From positions 70,009,941-70,073,940 of the forward strand of contig JBCFYV010011172.1 of the NCBI GenBank assembly GCA_039000515.1: a DNA stretch of 64,000 nt. Reading direction: 5' to 3'. Numbering within the stretch: position 1 is the first letter of the stretch; each line of letters begins with the position of its first letter. Source of the stretch: Timema cristinae (taxonomy: Eukaryota > Arthropoda > Insecta > Phasmatodea > Timematidae). The translations under genes were made by a program, and so were the position numbers. Below the pieces are notes generated by a model. That model ran no database searches, was not told the origin of the DNA, and saw nothing but the letters and a program-made list of their open reading frames with translations. Below are positions 35,983 through 64,000 of the stretch, piece after piece.

Positions 35983-38387
35983 GTAAATTAAAAATGCTTT
36001 TGTTGACGGGTGTACAAAGTAAACTGACTTGATATTACAACACATTTAACTCACTTGCCAGGGGACATTACTTCCTTGGTGACTCCATTGGAAACAGTAC
36101 TAATCTAGTTTATCTATCCCAATCTACAAGACCTAACTAGAGAAAATGATGTCTTAATAACATGTAAAACATATACTAAGAGGCAAACATGAAATTGAAA
36201 CAAATATCTTACAAATCAGTCCATGTCCTTAATATTTATTTGGTGGTACACAAGACTCATACACAAATAGATTAAAACATAAAATTATAACATAGACTTT
36301 GTATTGAGCTGGTAGAGAAGTCTTGTACAAAATATGACAACAACTGGGGCAAGTTAGTCACAGCCACGAAGCGAAAGTGTTTTTTTATTCTTTCTATATG
36401 TGAAAGCTTAGTTTTATGGTTAACCTAGCAGGAGCTGATGACATTGCTTCGTGACCAGAGCCACTCTGCTGCACCCAACCATATTATAACCTTCATAGTG
36501 TAGTGCATTTAAATACATTGCCTTACAATATGTACTTATTCAGAAAAAATTGACGATTACAACAGTGCATTTATTATTTTATTTTAAGAATGCATTAATA
36601 TTATTTATACATTAAAAAACAATACAACGAAACTGTACGACCAGAGAAAAATACCAGGCGAGGAAATTTTTAATTTTTTAACCAGGAAGTTTTGGATAAT
36701 AGTATGAATTTAGTCTTTTATTTGACTTTTTTTCATATGATGGTTGATTTTGCAGAAATATTATTAAGTCAGCGGTACAATAACTCAATTCCGCACGCTG
36801 CGCGCTAACAGTGTAGTAGGTCTGCAGCCATTCAAAGCTATTTTTCCTACTCACATATTACTATTACTAGATAAAAAATTATTATTATTTATTTAGTAAA
36901 TGGATTATTGTTATTACATATTTCATCACCTCGAATGAAATTATAATTTAGTGTGTTAATAAGATCCAGACTTGCTTATTACAGAGTATTTCAGATTTTT
37001 GTGTTGTTAATAAAAATGTTTGATAAAAACCATATTCAATATTTTAGATGTGATTTTGTTGTCAAAGTCCACACATATGGGTTGATTTCAGTTAGAAAAC
37101 AGCCCTCTTACCATTATTTACTTGAATTTGTTTGTAGGAACTTAAAATTTGATCGAACCTTAAATAATACTCGTATCCTTCATTTCGTCATATTGAAGAA
37201 CTGCAACTTTTTCATGTGTTTCTTTATTTTCCTTGACTATCCTCGGTCTTCTAAAAATCCTTGACAAAAACAAGAGTAGAGAACCATCTTTTTAGAATAG
37301 ACAAAGCTGGTAGTGGATAATGACTTTTTTTTTCTGTGAATACAAATATATTCACTTACTTAAATATCTCAAAGTCAAGGCAAATGCAATTTCTTCATTT
37401 GTCCATTGAATTTTGCGTTTATTACAAAGCAATAAATACAACTAATTACTTGTAAAAACATTACCTGGTTTTCCTCGAATTTTCATTCTTGTAACTAATT
37501 CGAGACTGTTCTTTTTTAGAGAAATAAACGTGCTCCTAAGCCTATGGATTTTCAAAGAGTTTTGTTTCAATGCACTTTGTTGTTTCACTAGTTTGAATTT
37601 CAATATTTTGTTTTCCTTTTGTAATTCAAGATTTTTGTAATCATTTCACTTTTATTCCCAACAATTTTGGAAACACGACAAGGAGGTGCAATGCTTAGTC
37701 TGAGGGTAAAAAAAAACACAATTTAATTGGTTTTTCTTAGGGAAGTTCAGCAGATCGGCCTGAAGATCGCATTCGTAATCATCAGGTAAAAAATGTTCTG
37801 AGCCAATAGAACACGAATCAGTATTACATTTTCCATCAGGTTTAAAAAGATGAATCCATCTTCATCTGCCACTAGGATATTTAGGTAAGCTGTGCCATAC
37901 AACACAAGAATGCTTAGTTATCTCATGACTATTATTGCACACGGCAATGGTACAATGCTTTCCCATCATTTTCTAGTAGCAATACAATACTTTTTGTTAC
38001 ACTTCACAGCTCACGCATAAATAATTATTAAAGTTACAATAAACAAAGAAACATTTACTATTCACGGTGAATTTGGTAGCATACCTAACATAAATAAGAA
38101 GTGAATAACATGTTTTACACCGCGGCCATGTGTAGCTACTGAACTGAAGTAAGCCAGCATTAGTCAGGTGGATGTCATGATCTGACGTCACAGCAGTGCT
38201 CGGGAAAAACCAACGGCAGGCCTGTCTAGGGAACGAGCCAACCTTATACTCTAAAAATCTTGGTTTTGAGGAAAAAAAGAAAACCTGTACCAAAGAAACA
38301 TTTATTTTTGGTACTTGTTTATTACCAAGGCTAAAGTTTCCCAGCATTAAAAAAAAATTTGATGCATAAAAAATAATGTAATAATAA
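35983..38387. other. AT-rich spacer
   Basis: No exon or named repeat recognised. A weak pair of inverted words (CACGAAGC near 36364, GCTTCGTG near 36446) hints at a decayed short element. Confidence 0.4.
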
Positions 38388-38655
38388 TAATAATAATATT
38401 TAGCACCGCATGTTACTACCCGTTTGGGTTATACGCTTTAAGTATTAATTATGCTAATGGATTAGGAATTGGGAAGGTTGAATTAGAGGAAGTGAACCCG
38501 CATTTGCGTGGAGGGAGAGTGGAAAACCATTTAGGGGAACAACCCCCCCCCCCCCCCCAGTTCACCTGACCGAGATTCGAACCTCGATCTCCCCGTCCTA
38601 AGCAGTCGAGCTCAACATGACACGTGCGTTAGCCAACTACGCCACCGAGGCGGGT
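38388..38655 (-). repeat. SINE family C with the family B-type tail
   Basis: On the - strand the head CCCGCCTCGGTGGCGTAGTT (38655-38636) is an A-box region, and GAGGTTCGAATCTCGGTC a B box. Its body carries a poly-C tract (38548-38561). The tail at 38398-38435 (AGCACCGCATGTTACTACCC) is nearly the same as the family B tail, with an AAT run beyond it. Confidence 0.85.
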
Positions 38656-39559
38656 AAAAAAAAAGAAAGTAAGCATTTAGTAAAGAAAAATAAATCTGTT
38701 ATTGTTTTACTAGAGGTGCTACACATTAACAAATATTGAAATGTTTTGTTCTACAATATGTAAATTAGATTAAATTTTTTTTTTTTACCAAATTTGACCC
38801 TGTCTTTACTTTTGAAATACTATTCTTACTATTTCGTTTCTAAAGCTCAATAATATACTTACTAATAGTACTTGATTTTTTTTAATGATTTGTCATCTCT
38901 ACTTTTCTACAAATGTATACTTAGTGAACATAATCAATTGATGGGTTAAATAACCAAGCTATTAATGTTAAGTACAGTGATAGCCCAATATAAATATATC
39001 TTTAATTGAACAATGACACCTAGACATGGGAAATGAACCCAAGACCTTTGGCTTACAGGGTGTTTACAAATACTAGAAATATACTTGAATTTCAAATAAG
39101 ATATTGGAAAAATATTAAAAGTTTCTTCTCATTGAGTGAAATGTTGGTCACGGCAGTTTGCATCAATATTTTGAGACTCCTGATATTCATTATTTGAACA
39201 ATGCTGATAGTTTTAGTTTTACCACACCTTCAATACACCCTCCGGTTTGTCTTTTCTTCTACATAATTAGTTAACCTTGTAGATGACCTTGCAGTGATGA
39301 TGGTTTTTATACTTGCTGACATTTCTATTCTTAGTCTCTACCTTACCGCCCTACCCCTCTAAATGCTATAGGATGATATAAATAAATGTTTGATTTTACT
39401 ACACTAGCAGGCAACCTCCCCTCTTCCCTCCAAACTTTGTTTCATCAGCAACACAAAGTACAAGGCTGTCTGACATGGAGATTAACAGTAGAGTCACTAG
39501 TAACAAAGAGTTTATAATTTAAACCTAACTTCAAAATATTCGTGTAACCTCTTCCTGAC

Positions 39560-40700
39560 CTTGACATTCTGATAGCACAGTAGCCTCTTGTGTTTATAAG
39601 TTGACTGTGCCTCTAAAGACTGTAATTGTGATAAAAGTACAGGACATTGTTCTTTGTGTGAAACTAACTTTGAGATGAGTAACAAAGGAGTATCTCAATC
39701 CTCATGCTAAGAGGGCGAAGTATTTTGAAAGAGTGAAAGCTACTAGTGGAAGTAAAAAGATATTTGCCTTGGTCTCTGCAGACAAAACTGTAGTGTCATC
39801 TGTAGGTAAATATGGTGAAGGTGTAAATTCTAGTACTAACAACCATTAGTTTTAAAACCGGAAACTCTGAATAGAACTGTTTCATGGGTCCCTATCGTCC
39901 ATGGCACACAGTGTCCTCACGTTGCTTCCTTCAGATATGAAGAGTAGCTGCGAATAGAATATATTGAATAGGCAGTCGCAGACAGCCGATAGAGGTGGTC
40001 TTCCAGCTTGGGGGTTGGGCATGGGTGTGATGAGCTCTCAGCCTCTCACATTAAAAACATTTAATCAAGAAACATTAAAAGTATGCCATGGCTGTAAGTA
40101 AGTAGCTCTGAATAGAACAAATAGGTTTTGGTAATAAAATATTGTGGGCTATTAATCAAATAATGACAGATTCTTCTCCTAGAAGTTTTTCTGCTTGTAG
40201 TGATCTTTTCAAAGTAATGTTTTCCGATAATGATCCTGTTGAGAAATTTCAAATGCAAAGATATAAACTTGGATATGTCAATGTGTATAGGCTAGGTCCT
40301 TTTTTTCATAAGTGAGCTTGCAAATATGGCTAAGCAATGCTCATTTAACTGCATTTCATTTGATGAGAACAAATACTGTGGCTCATAAGACCCAGATGAA
40401 TATTGTTGTTTGCTTCTGGAATGAAAATTAAATTCATACAATATATTTAATATCTTGCTTTTTATGTTATGCAACAACTCATTATATATTAATGAACTTT
40501 TATCCACACTTAAAGAGGAGGGTTTGGATCTTTTAAAAAAATGCTTCAAGTTTCCTTGAATGGGCCAAATGAAAACCTCTAATTTTTAAATAATCCCAAA
40601 AGTTACGGGAAAGAAGATTCTCCACAAGATCCTGAGTTACTGGAATTCAAAACTTTTCTTTACACATTGTTCATGAAGGTGCTTACAAAATTGCAAATGC
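39560..40700 (+). pseudogene. Decayed BED-finger transposon coding region
   Basis: Broken + frames show PHAKRAKYFERVKATSGSKK (about 39705), FQMQRYKLGYVNVYRLGPFF (about 40248), and near 40555 NGPNENL followed by words like SPQDPELLEFKTFLYTLFMK. The order is that of a BED-finger protein multiplied in arthropod genomes, whose middle part has a LxxFxMDGPNVN block. Several stops prove decay. The superfamily, hAT-like, is inferred. Confidence 0.45.
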
Positions 40701-40889
40701 TAACTAGTAGGACTATTAACCAATTTTTGCTCTGATTATATTATTTATTTCAAGATTTTCTGACAAGATTTGCAAACTACCTAAGAATAAAATAATCATG
40801 TTTGAGTTTTAAAGTTGGGAATTTTTGAAGAGTACGGATCAACAGTTGGGACATTTTAGATCTGTCTGTACAAGTCTGTTTTCACTCAC

Positions 40890-41000
40890 CTTCCTTGAAA
40901 ATACGGGTAAATTTCCTCTTAGCTCTACCTTCCTAATTCCCAATCCATTAGTGTTGGATAACCTGAAAGGATAGTAAGAAGTAGTGTACAATATTTTTTT
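40890..41000 (+). repeat. SINE family C, 5'-truncated
   Basis: GAAAATACGGGTAAATTTCC to GGATAGTAAGAAGTAGTGTA matches the 3' part of family C. A T/G homopolymer tract (to 41021) follows. Confidence 0.6.
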
Positions 41001-41114
41001 GAGGGGGGGGGGGGGGGGGGTAAAATATTCGGGGATGTGTGATTTGTTTTCAAAAAGCAATAGTTTAACCACTTTTAAATTAGAAACTAATCAACATTAC
41101 ATTAAAATTATTAC

Positions 41115-41120
41115 TTTATT
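41115..41120 (-). terminator. Polyadenylation signal of ATPAF2
   Basis: On the - strand AATAAA lies 18 bases after the ATPAF2 stop codon. Confidence 0.6.
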
Positions 41121-41137
41121 AAGAAGACAAAAATACA

Positions 41138-57566
<16,429 letters not shown>

Positions 57567-58686
57567 CTAAAGAGAAATACATAATGGATTTGATTCATAG
57601 CATTAAGATCTAAGGTAAACACAGATACTAGTGGTTGCTCATGAATAAACATAGCATTTAAATAACTTAGATTGTACACAGTGGATGTGCAGACTTGCTC
57701 TAGTCCATCCAGAAAAAAAAAATTGAATGCCCCAAAACACCATTTGTAAGAAACAAATGCCTGGGAAGTTCATTTAAGTGCTATTTTGAGGCAGTAATTT
57801 TGTTAGGAAAACGTGTGCAAGAATTAACACAAGATGGAGGTATTTTAAAGAATATAATATTCTAACAAGTCAAGCAATTACAAGACAATAAAAAGGTACG
57901 GTAAATTAAATTTAATTCTTTTACAGACACAATGGTAGATCTTCCCAGTGTCGTGTTCAATTTTGTCAAGCTTTCATCATATAGGTTCATAAATTAATAT
58001 AGATCTTAAAAACCCTAATTTTCAACAAAAATCTTCTAGTTTTGAGCAGTAGTTAATGTTGTTGATACACATTTCTGTAATATGATTGAAATGATTTTTT
58101 TTTATGATTTACTGTGCAATTTTTTCTATCACATTGTTAAATGCTTCTACAAAATTCATACTACTACTACTAGTAGGTACTACAACTACTACTTCAACCT
58201 AGTGGCAGGATCACAATTAGCTTAATGCTCATGTTGTGTAAAGTAAAGGTTCACCTCGTATTTTTAAATGGAAGCCATCATAATGCAGATAACTTACTGT
58301 TCACATAACTTAGTAGAGCTGTCCAGGGAAGAACTTTCACTTTATATAAATGTCAAGTGAAGAGTATGATGTGTTCTAACTAGCCAATCGACATGTTAAG
58401 AGCAATGTCAACAGGGTTATTTAGTAGGTACTTTATTAGTTTCTTTATGGTATGCAGACAACTTCTTCTGTATAGTTTGTCCGCAACTCACTAACTCTAA
58501 AGCGCCATAGCTTATTGCTACACTTTATTTTGTACCTCCAGTAGGCTTAGTGCAAAGACCTGTAGCATTATCAGCCCTAAATGCTTGGGTTCCATTTTAG
58601 TGAATAATTTGTTTTCAAACAGTCCAAATTCACTGTCTGTTTTTTTGCTCGAGCTGTTACTATGGAATGTACACACAATATTGTGC
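57567..58686. other. ATPAF2 first visible intron or 5' flank
   Basis: AT-rich; neither the first coding exon of ATPAF2 nor another gene was recognised. Confidence 0.4.
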
Positions 58687-58694
58687 ATTATAAC

Positions 58695-61427
58695 TACGGT
58701 GACCATAATTTTTTTTAGAAAAAGCAGGACATTAAAATATATCACATATACGAGTAGCATGGTGTGCGACGTGCCTGTATAACTTATTTATAGAGTAGAT
58801 AGAATAAAAATAATAGAAATAGAAAAATAAAAATAGTTTAAAGATAAAACCATTTATTAAAATTCACTTTTGAATACTAGTTTAAGAGAGCGAGTTACAT
58901 AAGTCAAATCTATATACATCAAATATTAGATTGGCTTTTATTATTGTGTACATAGTTTTTTGTAATTAATACTTGTGCTTAAAACTTCTAAAAAAATAAC
59001 TTGTAAAAATAAATATTTTAGGACTAATCACGTGTACAAACCCATTGGTAAATAAAACATAGGACTACAGTACTTAAAAAATTCAATAAAGAGAAAGTGA
59101 ATTTTAAAATAACAATTTAGGAACTACTTGTGCCAACTTTTTCTTCATAATCATAACATTCATATTTATCTGAGCTATGAATTGCTTTTAGAAGCTTTTC
59201 TTTAGATTTCAGATATTGGAACATTTCCATACAGGTTAATGTCCCAATACTCATTTGGGTTTTTTCACTCCCCCAGTAGTTATTTATTATTGAAAAAAGT
59301 CTCTCAACTGAAGAACTCGTGGCAGGCAGGCAAAGTATAAACTCACATAGCAACTGCAGGTTTTTAAGAGGCTGAAGCTTGTTGTTCATAAAAGTAAACA
59401 CTTCCAACCACCTGGTTTGAATAGGAATTTTACTCACATTCCACTCAGTAATTTTGTCACCAGCTAGAAAGTTTGTTAACACTGTAATGTCATCAAAAAG
59501 ACAATCTTCATCTACAGTAGAGCCAATGGCATCTTTGAAAGCCTCATACGAAGCCAGCACCTTCTCCCACGTAACATGCTCATGTAATCTAACCCATTCA
59601 AAAAGTTTTAACTGTTGCAGATTAGCATTCCATTTTTCTAAATATGCAATGCAACCCGAGTAGAAAGCCTTAGCTTCTGTAGAAAAATCACTTCTGTAAT
59701 TCACCTCGCTGACTGTTTCAATGCTGCTAAGACAGCTTCTTACTTTCACTGGCAAGAATACAGAATTTTCCCTGCTCTTCAATTTCTCCAGCAGCTCAAA
59801 ATATTCTAGTGCAGCATCAGTTGCACACTTATTATCCCCTTCAATATTTAAAATTTCCTCGTGAAATAGAAAGCTTATTAACATTGAAAACAAACCACAA
59901 CCATGCTTCACCCACAGGGTTTTCAAACAAATGTTTCAATATTGTTGGGCAAGAAGGAGAAGTTAGGAAATACAACTTCAAAGGTTCATACATTAAAAGA
60001 ATACGCTCCACAGCTGGCATCAAAGAGAGGAATCGAGTATTTGAAAAAGATAGCATCTTCTTATACTCCATTTCAACAGACTCACAAAAAGTTTTTAATG
60101 TACTTACACGGACAGTGTGGATATAAAAATGTTTGTAAATCTTGACAACTACTACTTCAATGTCAATCGGTAACAAGTCTGTTGTATTCTGAATGCAGTT
60201 GTTTATCACATGTGCAACACAGTCTACGCCAACCACAGCTTTTGCACAAGAGTTGTTGAGCTTCTTGAACAGGTTTGTTTCTCCCCTTCGATTAGGGCCT
60301 CCAAAATTAGTGTTGGTATTGTCTGCAGAAAGACCAACACATTTTCCCACTAAATCTAATGAAAACAAGGTAGAGTAAACGTAGCTGTGTAGCTGCTCAG
60401 ATGTTTCCCCAGGAAGGTCTTTTAGTTCCAGAAGCTTGACTTTTACTCCCTGGGTACAGTCAAAGTATCGTACAATCAATGGCACTATCTTAATGTTATG
60501 GCGATTGGAAGAATCAATCATAACACTGAAATAATGTGCTGTTCCTAAATCAATATTCAATCTCTCCTGGGCCTCCTGCGCTAAAACGTTTTTTACAATT
60601 GCTTCCGTTTTAGTGCGGGCTGAGGAGAACTTCGGTTCAAACATTCCTGCTACCTGCTTCGACGTACAGTCAAGGGAACGAAAACTCTGCATATGTTTAA
60701 TTGTATGATATGCAAAAGTACCCTCTTTGACAGCCAAAAGAAAATTTTCAGAAGTTAATACTTTTTTTTTAAAGAACTTGCTTACCGTACTGCATTTACT
60801 GCTAGTAAGTGTTTGCGTTGCTTTAAATGCCTCACAATGCTTGTGCGACCACTATTGCTTAGGTCAACTTCACCTCTACACAGCTCACAAATAACAATGT
60901 GAGGGTTATCACTGTTTTTTAGTTTGATGAAAGGGTATTCTGTTTGCAAAGACGAATTAAATGAACATTTTCTGCGTGGCTGCCCCATCTCACAACACTT
61001 TGGTATACTAGTTTTTATTATTATTTACAAACTAATAGAACAACCACAATACAAACTCACAGACTTGGCGAGACAACTGAAGACAAAGAAAACAAATGAA
61101 GACTAAAAAAGGGTATGGGTAAGACATGAAAAACGGTAGGCTAGGTGGTATTATCACACAGAGCTAATAAAGAAGTTCCAATCTGGTTAGAGAGAGCGCA
61201 GCACATTTGTTGAGTGTTTGCCAACTGTTCAAGGATGATGTTCCTTGCGCTGGCGCTGTTCAATTCAAAATATTATTTTCTCTTACTTCAAAACTAAGTA
61301 TTTTTGGAAGTACTTGGTTTTAAAAAACAGTACCTTTTTCTGTACTATCGCATGCTCTGTAGGACAGCAGGACATCATCCCAAAAAACAGTACTGTACTG
61401 CAAAAAACAGTATGTATGGTCACCGTA
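58695..61427 (-). mobile_element. Full-length hAT transposon with 13-bp inverted repeats and 8-bp target duplication
   Basis: TACGGTGACCATA at 58695-58707 is repeated in inverse at 61415-61427. ATTATAAC flanks it perfectly at 58687-58694 and 61428-61435. The right sub-terminal area has several AAAAAACAGTA words. The 2733-bp body holds one - strand transposase gene. The perfect ends and duplication indicate a fairly recent insertion. Confidence 0.93.
59117..60988 (-). pseudogene. hAT transposase with two frameshifts
   Basis: From ATG 60988 a BED-type finger (CELCRGEVDLSNSG, then RHLKQRKH) runs to a frame break near 60785. The main catalytic part follows (KEGTFAYHTIKHMQS, SVMIDSSNRHNIKIVPLIVR, SADNTNTNFGG, VGVDCVAHVINNCIQ, RFLSLMPAVERILLMYE) to a second break between 59926 and 59841. 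The last part (about 270 codons) ends with the hAT dimerisation block ATSSSVERLFSIINNYWGSE and stops at 59117. The total is close to a full transposase. The two frameshifts mean this copy cannot make it unless an intron or sequencing error explains the first. Confidence 0.85.
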
Positions 61428-61527
61428 ATTATAACCCTCTTTTTTTCAAACAAAGTAAAATCTGGCGGTGCAGTGTTTAGAAAGAATAAAAACAGCTCAT
61501 CTTTCTATTTTATGATGGGCTTTATAC

Positions 61528-62141
61528 CAGCGATTCTTAACTGGGGGGCTGCGGAAGGTTTCGGGGGAGGGGGGGGCCTAAAAAAAAGTTAAAAATGTTA
61601 TTTGCTTATTACTGAAGTCAATTATATTAAATAGTACGTTTTGGAAGAAAGAATTCTATGATTGTAAGCATGTAAGCTAAGTACAATAGAATCTTGATTT
61701 TCCAATGAAGGGGAGGGGAAGCACGGATAATAGAAATCATGGATAGTACAAATAATCCCCATCTGTTTACTACTGCTATCCAAAATTTGCTGCCCTTTGT
61801 TTCTACTTATTTATGTGAAAATGGATTTTCCACAATGGTAAATATTAAAACAAAGCAGCGAAATAGACCACAAATCGACTCCTGCATGAAAATAGCATTA
61901 AGGAATACAATTGAAACAAGAATAGACAAATTATTGGAAAGTGTTCAACAGCAGAGTTGCCATTAGATACATTTAGATAAGTTGATTTCTATTTTTTTAT
62001 TTTTTTGTTTTTATAATCAGTAAATAAAGCCACTATTTTAGAATAAACCTTAATTAATATTAAGTTAGTAAGAACTAGGGGCTGCGAAAATGTGATAGCA
62101 TATTAAGGGGGCCGTACGTAATAAAAGGTTAAGAACCACAG
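61528..62141 (+). mobile_element. Internally deleted hAT element
   Basis: It starts CAGCGATTCTTAACT and ends GGTTAAGAACCACAG, imperfect inverted repeats of hAT type. CTTTATAC (61520-61527) and CTGTATAC (62142-62149) are an 8-bp target duplication with one difference. Inside, the frame 61739-61966 keeps the C-terminal transposase end (LLPFVSTYLCENGFSTMVNI, KTKQRNRPQIDSCMKIALRN). The N-terminal and catalytic parts are lost. Confidence 0.85.
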
Positions 62142-62149
62142 CTGTATAC

Positions 62150-62850
62150 TGTGTGTATGTCACTCGCAATCACATGGCACACCTTAAACTATATTCCAGA
62201 GAATATTTTTTTAGAAACAAGCAATAAGTTAATTGTCTACAACAACCACATTTATCCTTTTTCCGTAGCAAACCCAACTTTGGCAAAGGAAGCAAAATTA
62301 CCTCTTTGTCCTGTTTAAAATATATCTTTAACATGAACTAATGATTTGATAGGTCATAAACTCACTTAACTTTTCATTACAACTTGAATGATTCAAATTG
62401 CAACACCCAAATGTAATAGGGAAATGATGTCATAAATATAAAAACCCAAATTAATATTTAATATAATTATTAGGGTACTGGTACAAACCCAATTCTAAAA
62501 CCTTCAGTAATTTAGGGCCTACATCAGTATTTTGGTTCTTACCCAGCCAAGCTTAACCCAATGTTTCAAGATTTGATAACTTAAAAATTTACAGTTATAT
62601 TTATCAAATAAACAAATGAATTTAAGTGTTATGCAATGATGCCATCCACCAGAAATGAGCCAACATTATAATGCAAACTATGTGAGTCAACAAAACGTTA
62701 GTCAATATTTACATTTCTATGTTTCACTTTTGATTGTAGTGAGTTTTGTTTCAATTGAATATCAATAATTATTCTAAACTATCAAACATGATAAATCTTA
62801 TTATTATTCAATTTGCCATCTATTTGAGAGAGTAATAATACAAACAACTC
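62150..62850. other. AT-rich spacer
   Basis: No gene or repeat recognised. Confidence 0.45.
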
Positions 62851-64000
62851 CATACTTAACCCATCCTCACTGGTTTTCTCAATTCCCTATCCTCTCATAC
62901 ACCCTTTGCTTCAACAACATTCATGCACTGAGACACTCATGCTCTTTTATTCTTAAAACTCTTTTAATGTTTCTCTTTTTCACACATCCATCTACAACAT
63001 TTAGCCACGTCTTATATGGCCTACCCCTTCCTTTTGATCCACACATTCTACCTTCATTTATTTGATTCATCACTTGATCCAGCCTCATCCTCTCAACATG
63101 CTCAAACCAATGTAAGCCACTTCTTTCACATTAACTTATTGGATTCTCTTTCAAATCACACTCCTTCAACACCCAATTATTACGGTACTGAATGTCTATA
63201 CAAGTTTTCCCACATACATTTCTTAGATTTCTCATTTCAACTGCTTTCACCTTGCTCTTGTGTTTCTCCTGATAAATACATATTTCACAACCATAAAACA
63301 ATGTTGGCGTTGACAAAGTTTTATATACTGCCATATTTGCCTCTTTCAATACATCACACTTTGCAATAGTCCACATAGGCCTACATTCAACTACTCCCCG
63401 AGATGCATTCACACATCTTTCGATTTCACCATCCATCCCACCATTTTTAAATAAAATTCTGCCCAGAAAGCCTAAACAAAATCATCCACTTGTTTTGATA
63501 GTTTTCAATCTATACTAATTTGACAATTTCATTTCTTGATCTGTTTTTATAAAAAAAACTATTGTCTTAGTTTTGGAGACATTTATACAGAGATCCATTC
63601 TGGCTGTCGCCACATTCACACAATTTAATGCATTCTGAAAGTCACTTTTATTCTCAACTATTAATAAGGCATAATCTGCTTATAGCACCACTCTCAAAAT
63701 CACACCTCATACACTTATTCATGAAAACAGTAAACATCCATGGGGATATAACACAAACTTTTCTAACACCTTGTTCAATGTCAAACCATTTTCTCAAAGC
63801 CCTATCCACCTCAAGCTTTACTTCCACCAGCACCAAAATTGAATTTACTAACCATGCATCCACCCATACTATATAAAAACATTCCATAACATATTCCTCT
63901 TCACCTGATTGTACGCTTTATCCAGAGCAATGAATACACAATAAACTTTCTTCCTTACTGCCATACATTTCTGAATCACGGGTTGCAATGCAAATATCTG
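62850..64000 (-). pseudogene. LINE fragment: RT core to 3' end
   Basis: From the right edge the - strand shows a decayed RT segment (LDKAYNQVKRNMLWNVF-like, 63905-63880), then RALRKWFDIEQGVRKVCVIS followed by PWMFTVFMNKCMR, the GxxQGxxxSP-type RT motif. Next is the frame 63436-63131 (MAVYKTLSTPTLFYGCEI, AVEMRNLRNVCG), and the conserved C-terminus (VKKRNIKSFK) and 3' end shared with 28676 and 16717. The 5' part is outside the window. Stops and frameshifts show decay. Confidence 0.8.

Noticed and set aside
37997..38347. 116-codon frame on -
   Set aside because: No recognisable domain, no splice or start context, AT-rich surroundings.

Overview
The window is nuclear DNA of an animal, most likely an arthropod with a repeat-rich genome. 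It is AT-rich and gene-poor, genes are split by multi-kilobase introns with GT/AG borders, and most of the space is transposon debris: several hAT elements, mariner/Tc1-like, pogo, PIF/Harbinger, a P-element/THAP9 relic, Penelope, LINEs, a solo LTR and at least three tRNA-derived SINE families. The species cannot be named from the sequence. No bacterial, plasmid, phage or CRISPR feature was seen.

Two host genes can be rebuilt with confidence, and both encode mitochondrial proteins. On the + strand, 18054-32130 is a five-exon, apparently complete mitochondrial transcription termination factor of the mTERF family (403 codons plus stop, N-terminal targeting sequence). On the - strand, 57566-41138 holds five exons of ATPAF2/ATP12, the assembly factor for the ATP synthase F1 alpha subunit; its first coding exon was not found. 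They are tail to tail about 9 kb apart. At 3504-3604 (+) is the last exon of a WD40-repeat gene. Less certain + strand coding exons, not assigned to any family, lie at 35886-35982, 49303-49468, 51961-52048 and 52226-52363.

Layout: 1-2000, hAT and P-element relics and a SINE; 2.9-9.0 kb, SINEs, the WD40 terminal exon, a LINE fragment and long AT-rich stretches; 9.2-11.2 kb, a decayed BED-finger hAT; 12-17 kb, SINE, LTR fragment, minisatellite, pogo fragment and LINE tail; 18-32 kb, the mTERF gene with intron-borne elements; 34-41 kb, nested MITEs, SINEs and a decayed transposon; 41-57.6 kb, ATPAF2 with Penelope, Harbinger, solo LTR, a 0.77 kb terminal-inverted-repeat element and minisatellites in its introns; 58.7-62.1 kb, two hAT elements with visible target duplications; 62.8-64 kb, a LINE fragment.

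The most unusual structure is in ATPAF2. Its second visible exon (57166-57276) ends inside a 54/60-bp tandem array at 56592-57189. The repeat unit contains the exon end and its splice donor, so the real donor is followed in the transcript by about ten copies of the junction, five of which keep GTAAGT. Other notable points are an exact solo-LTR insertion in a Harbinger transposase frame, SINE copies 5'-truncated at the same nucleotide, two SINE families sharing a tail, and a MITE 15 bp past an mTERF splice donor.
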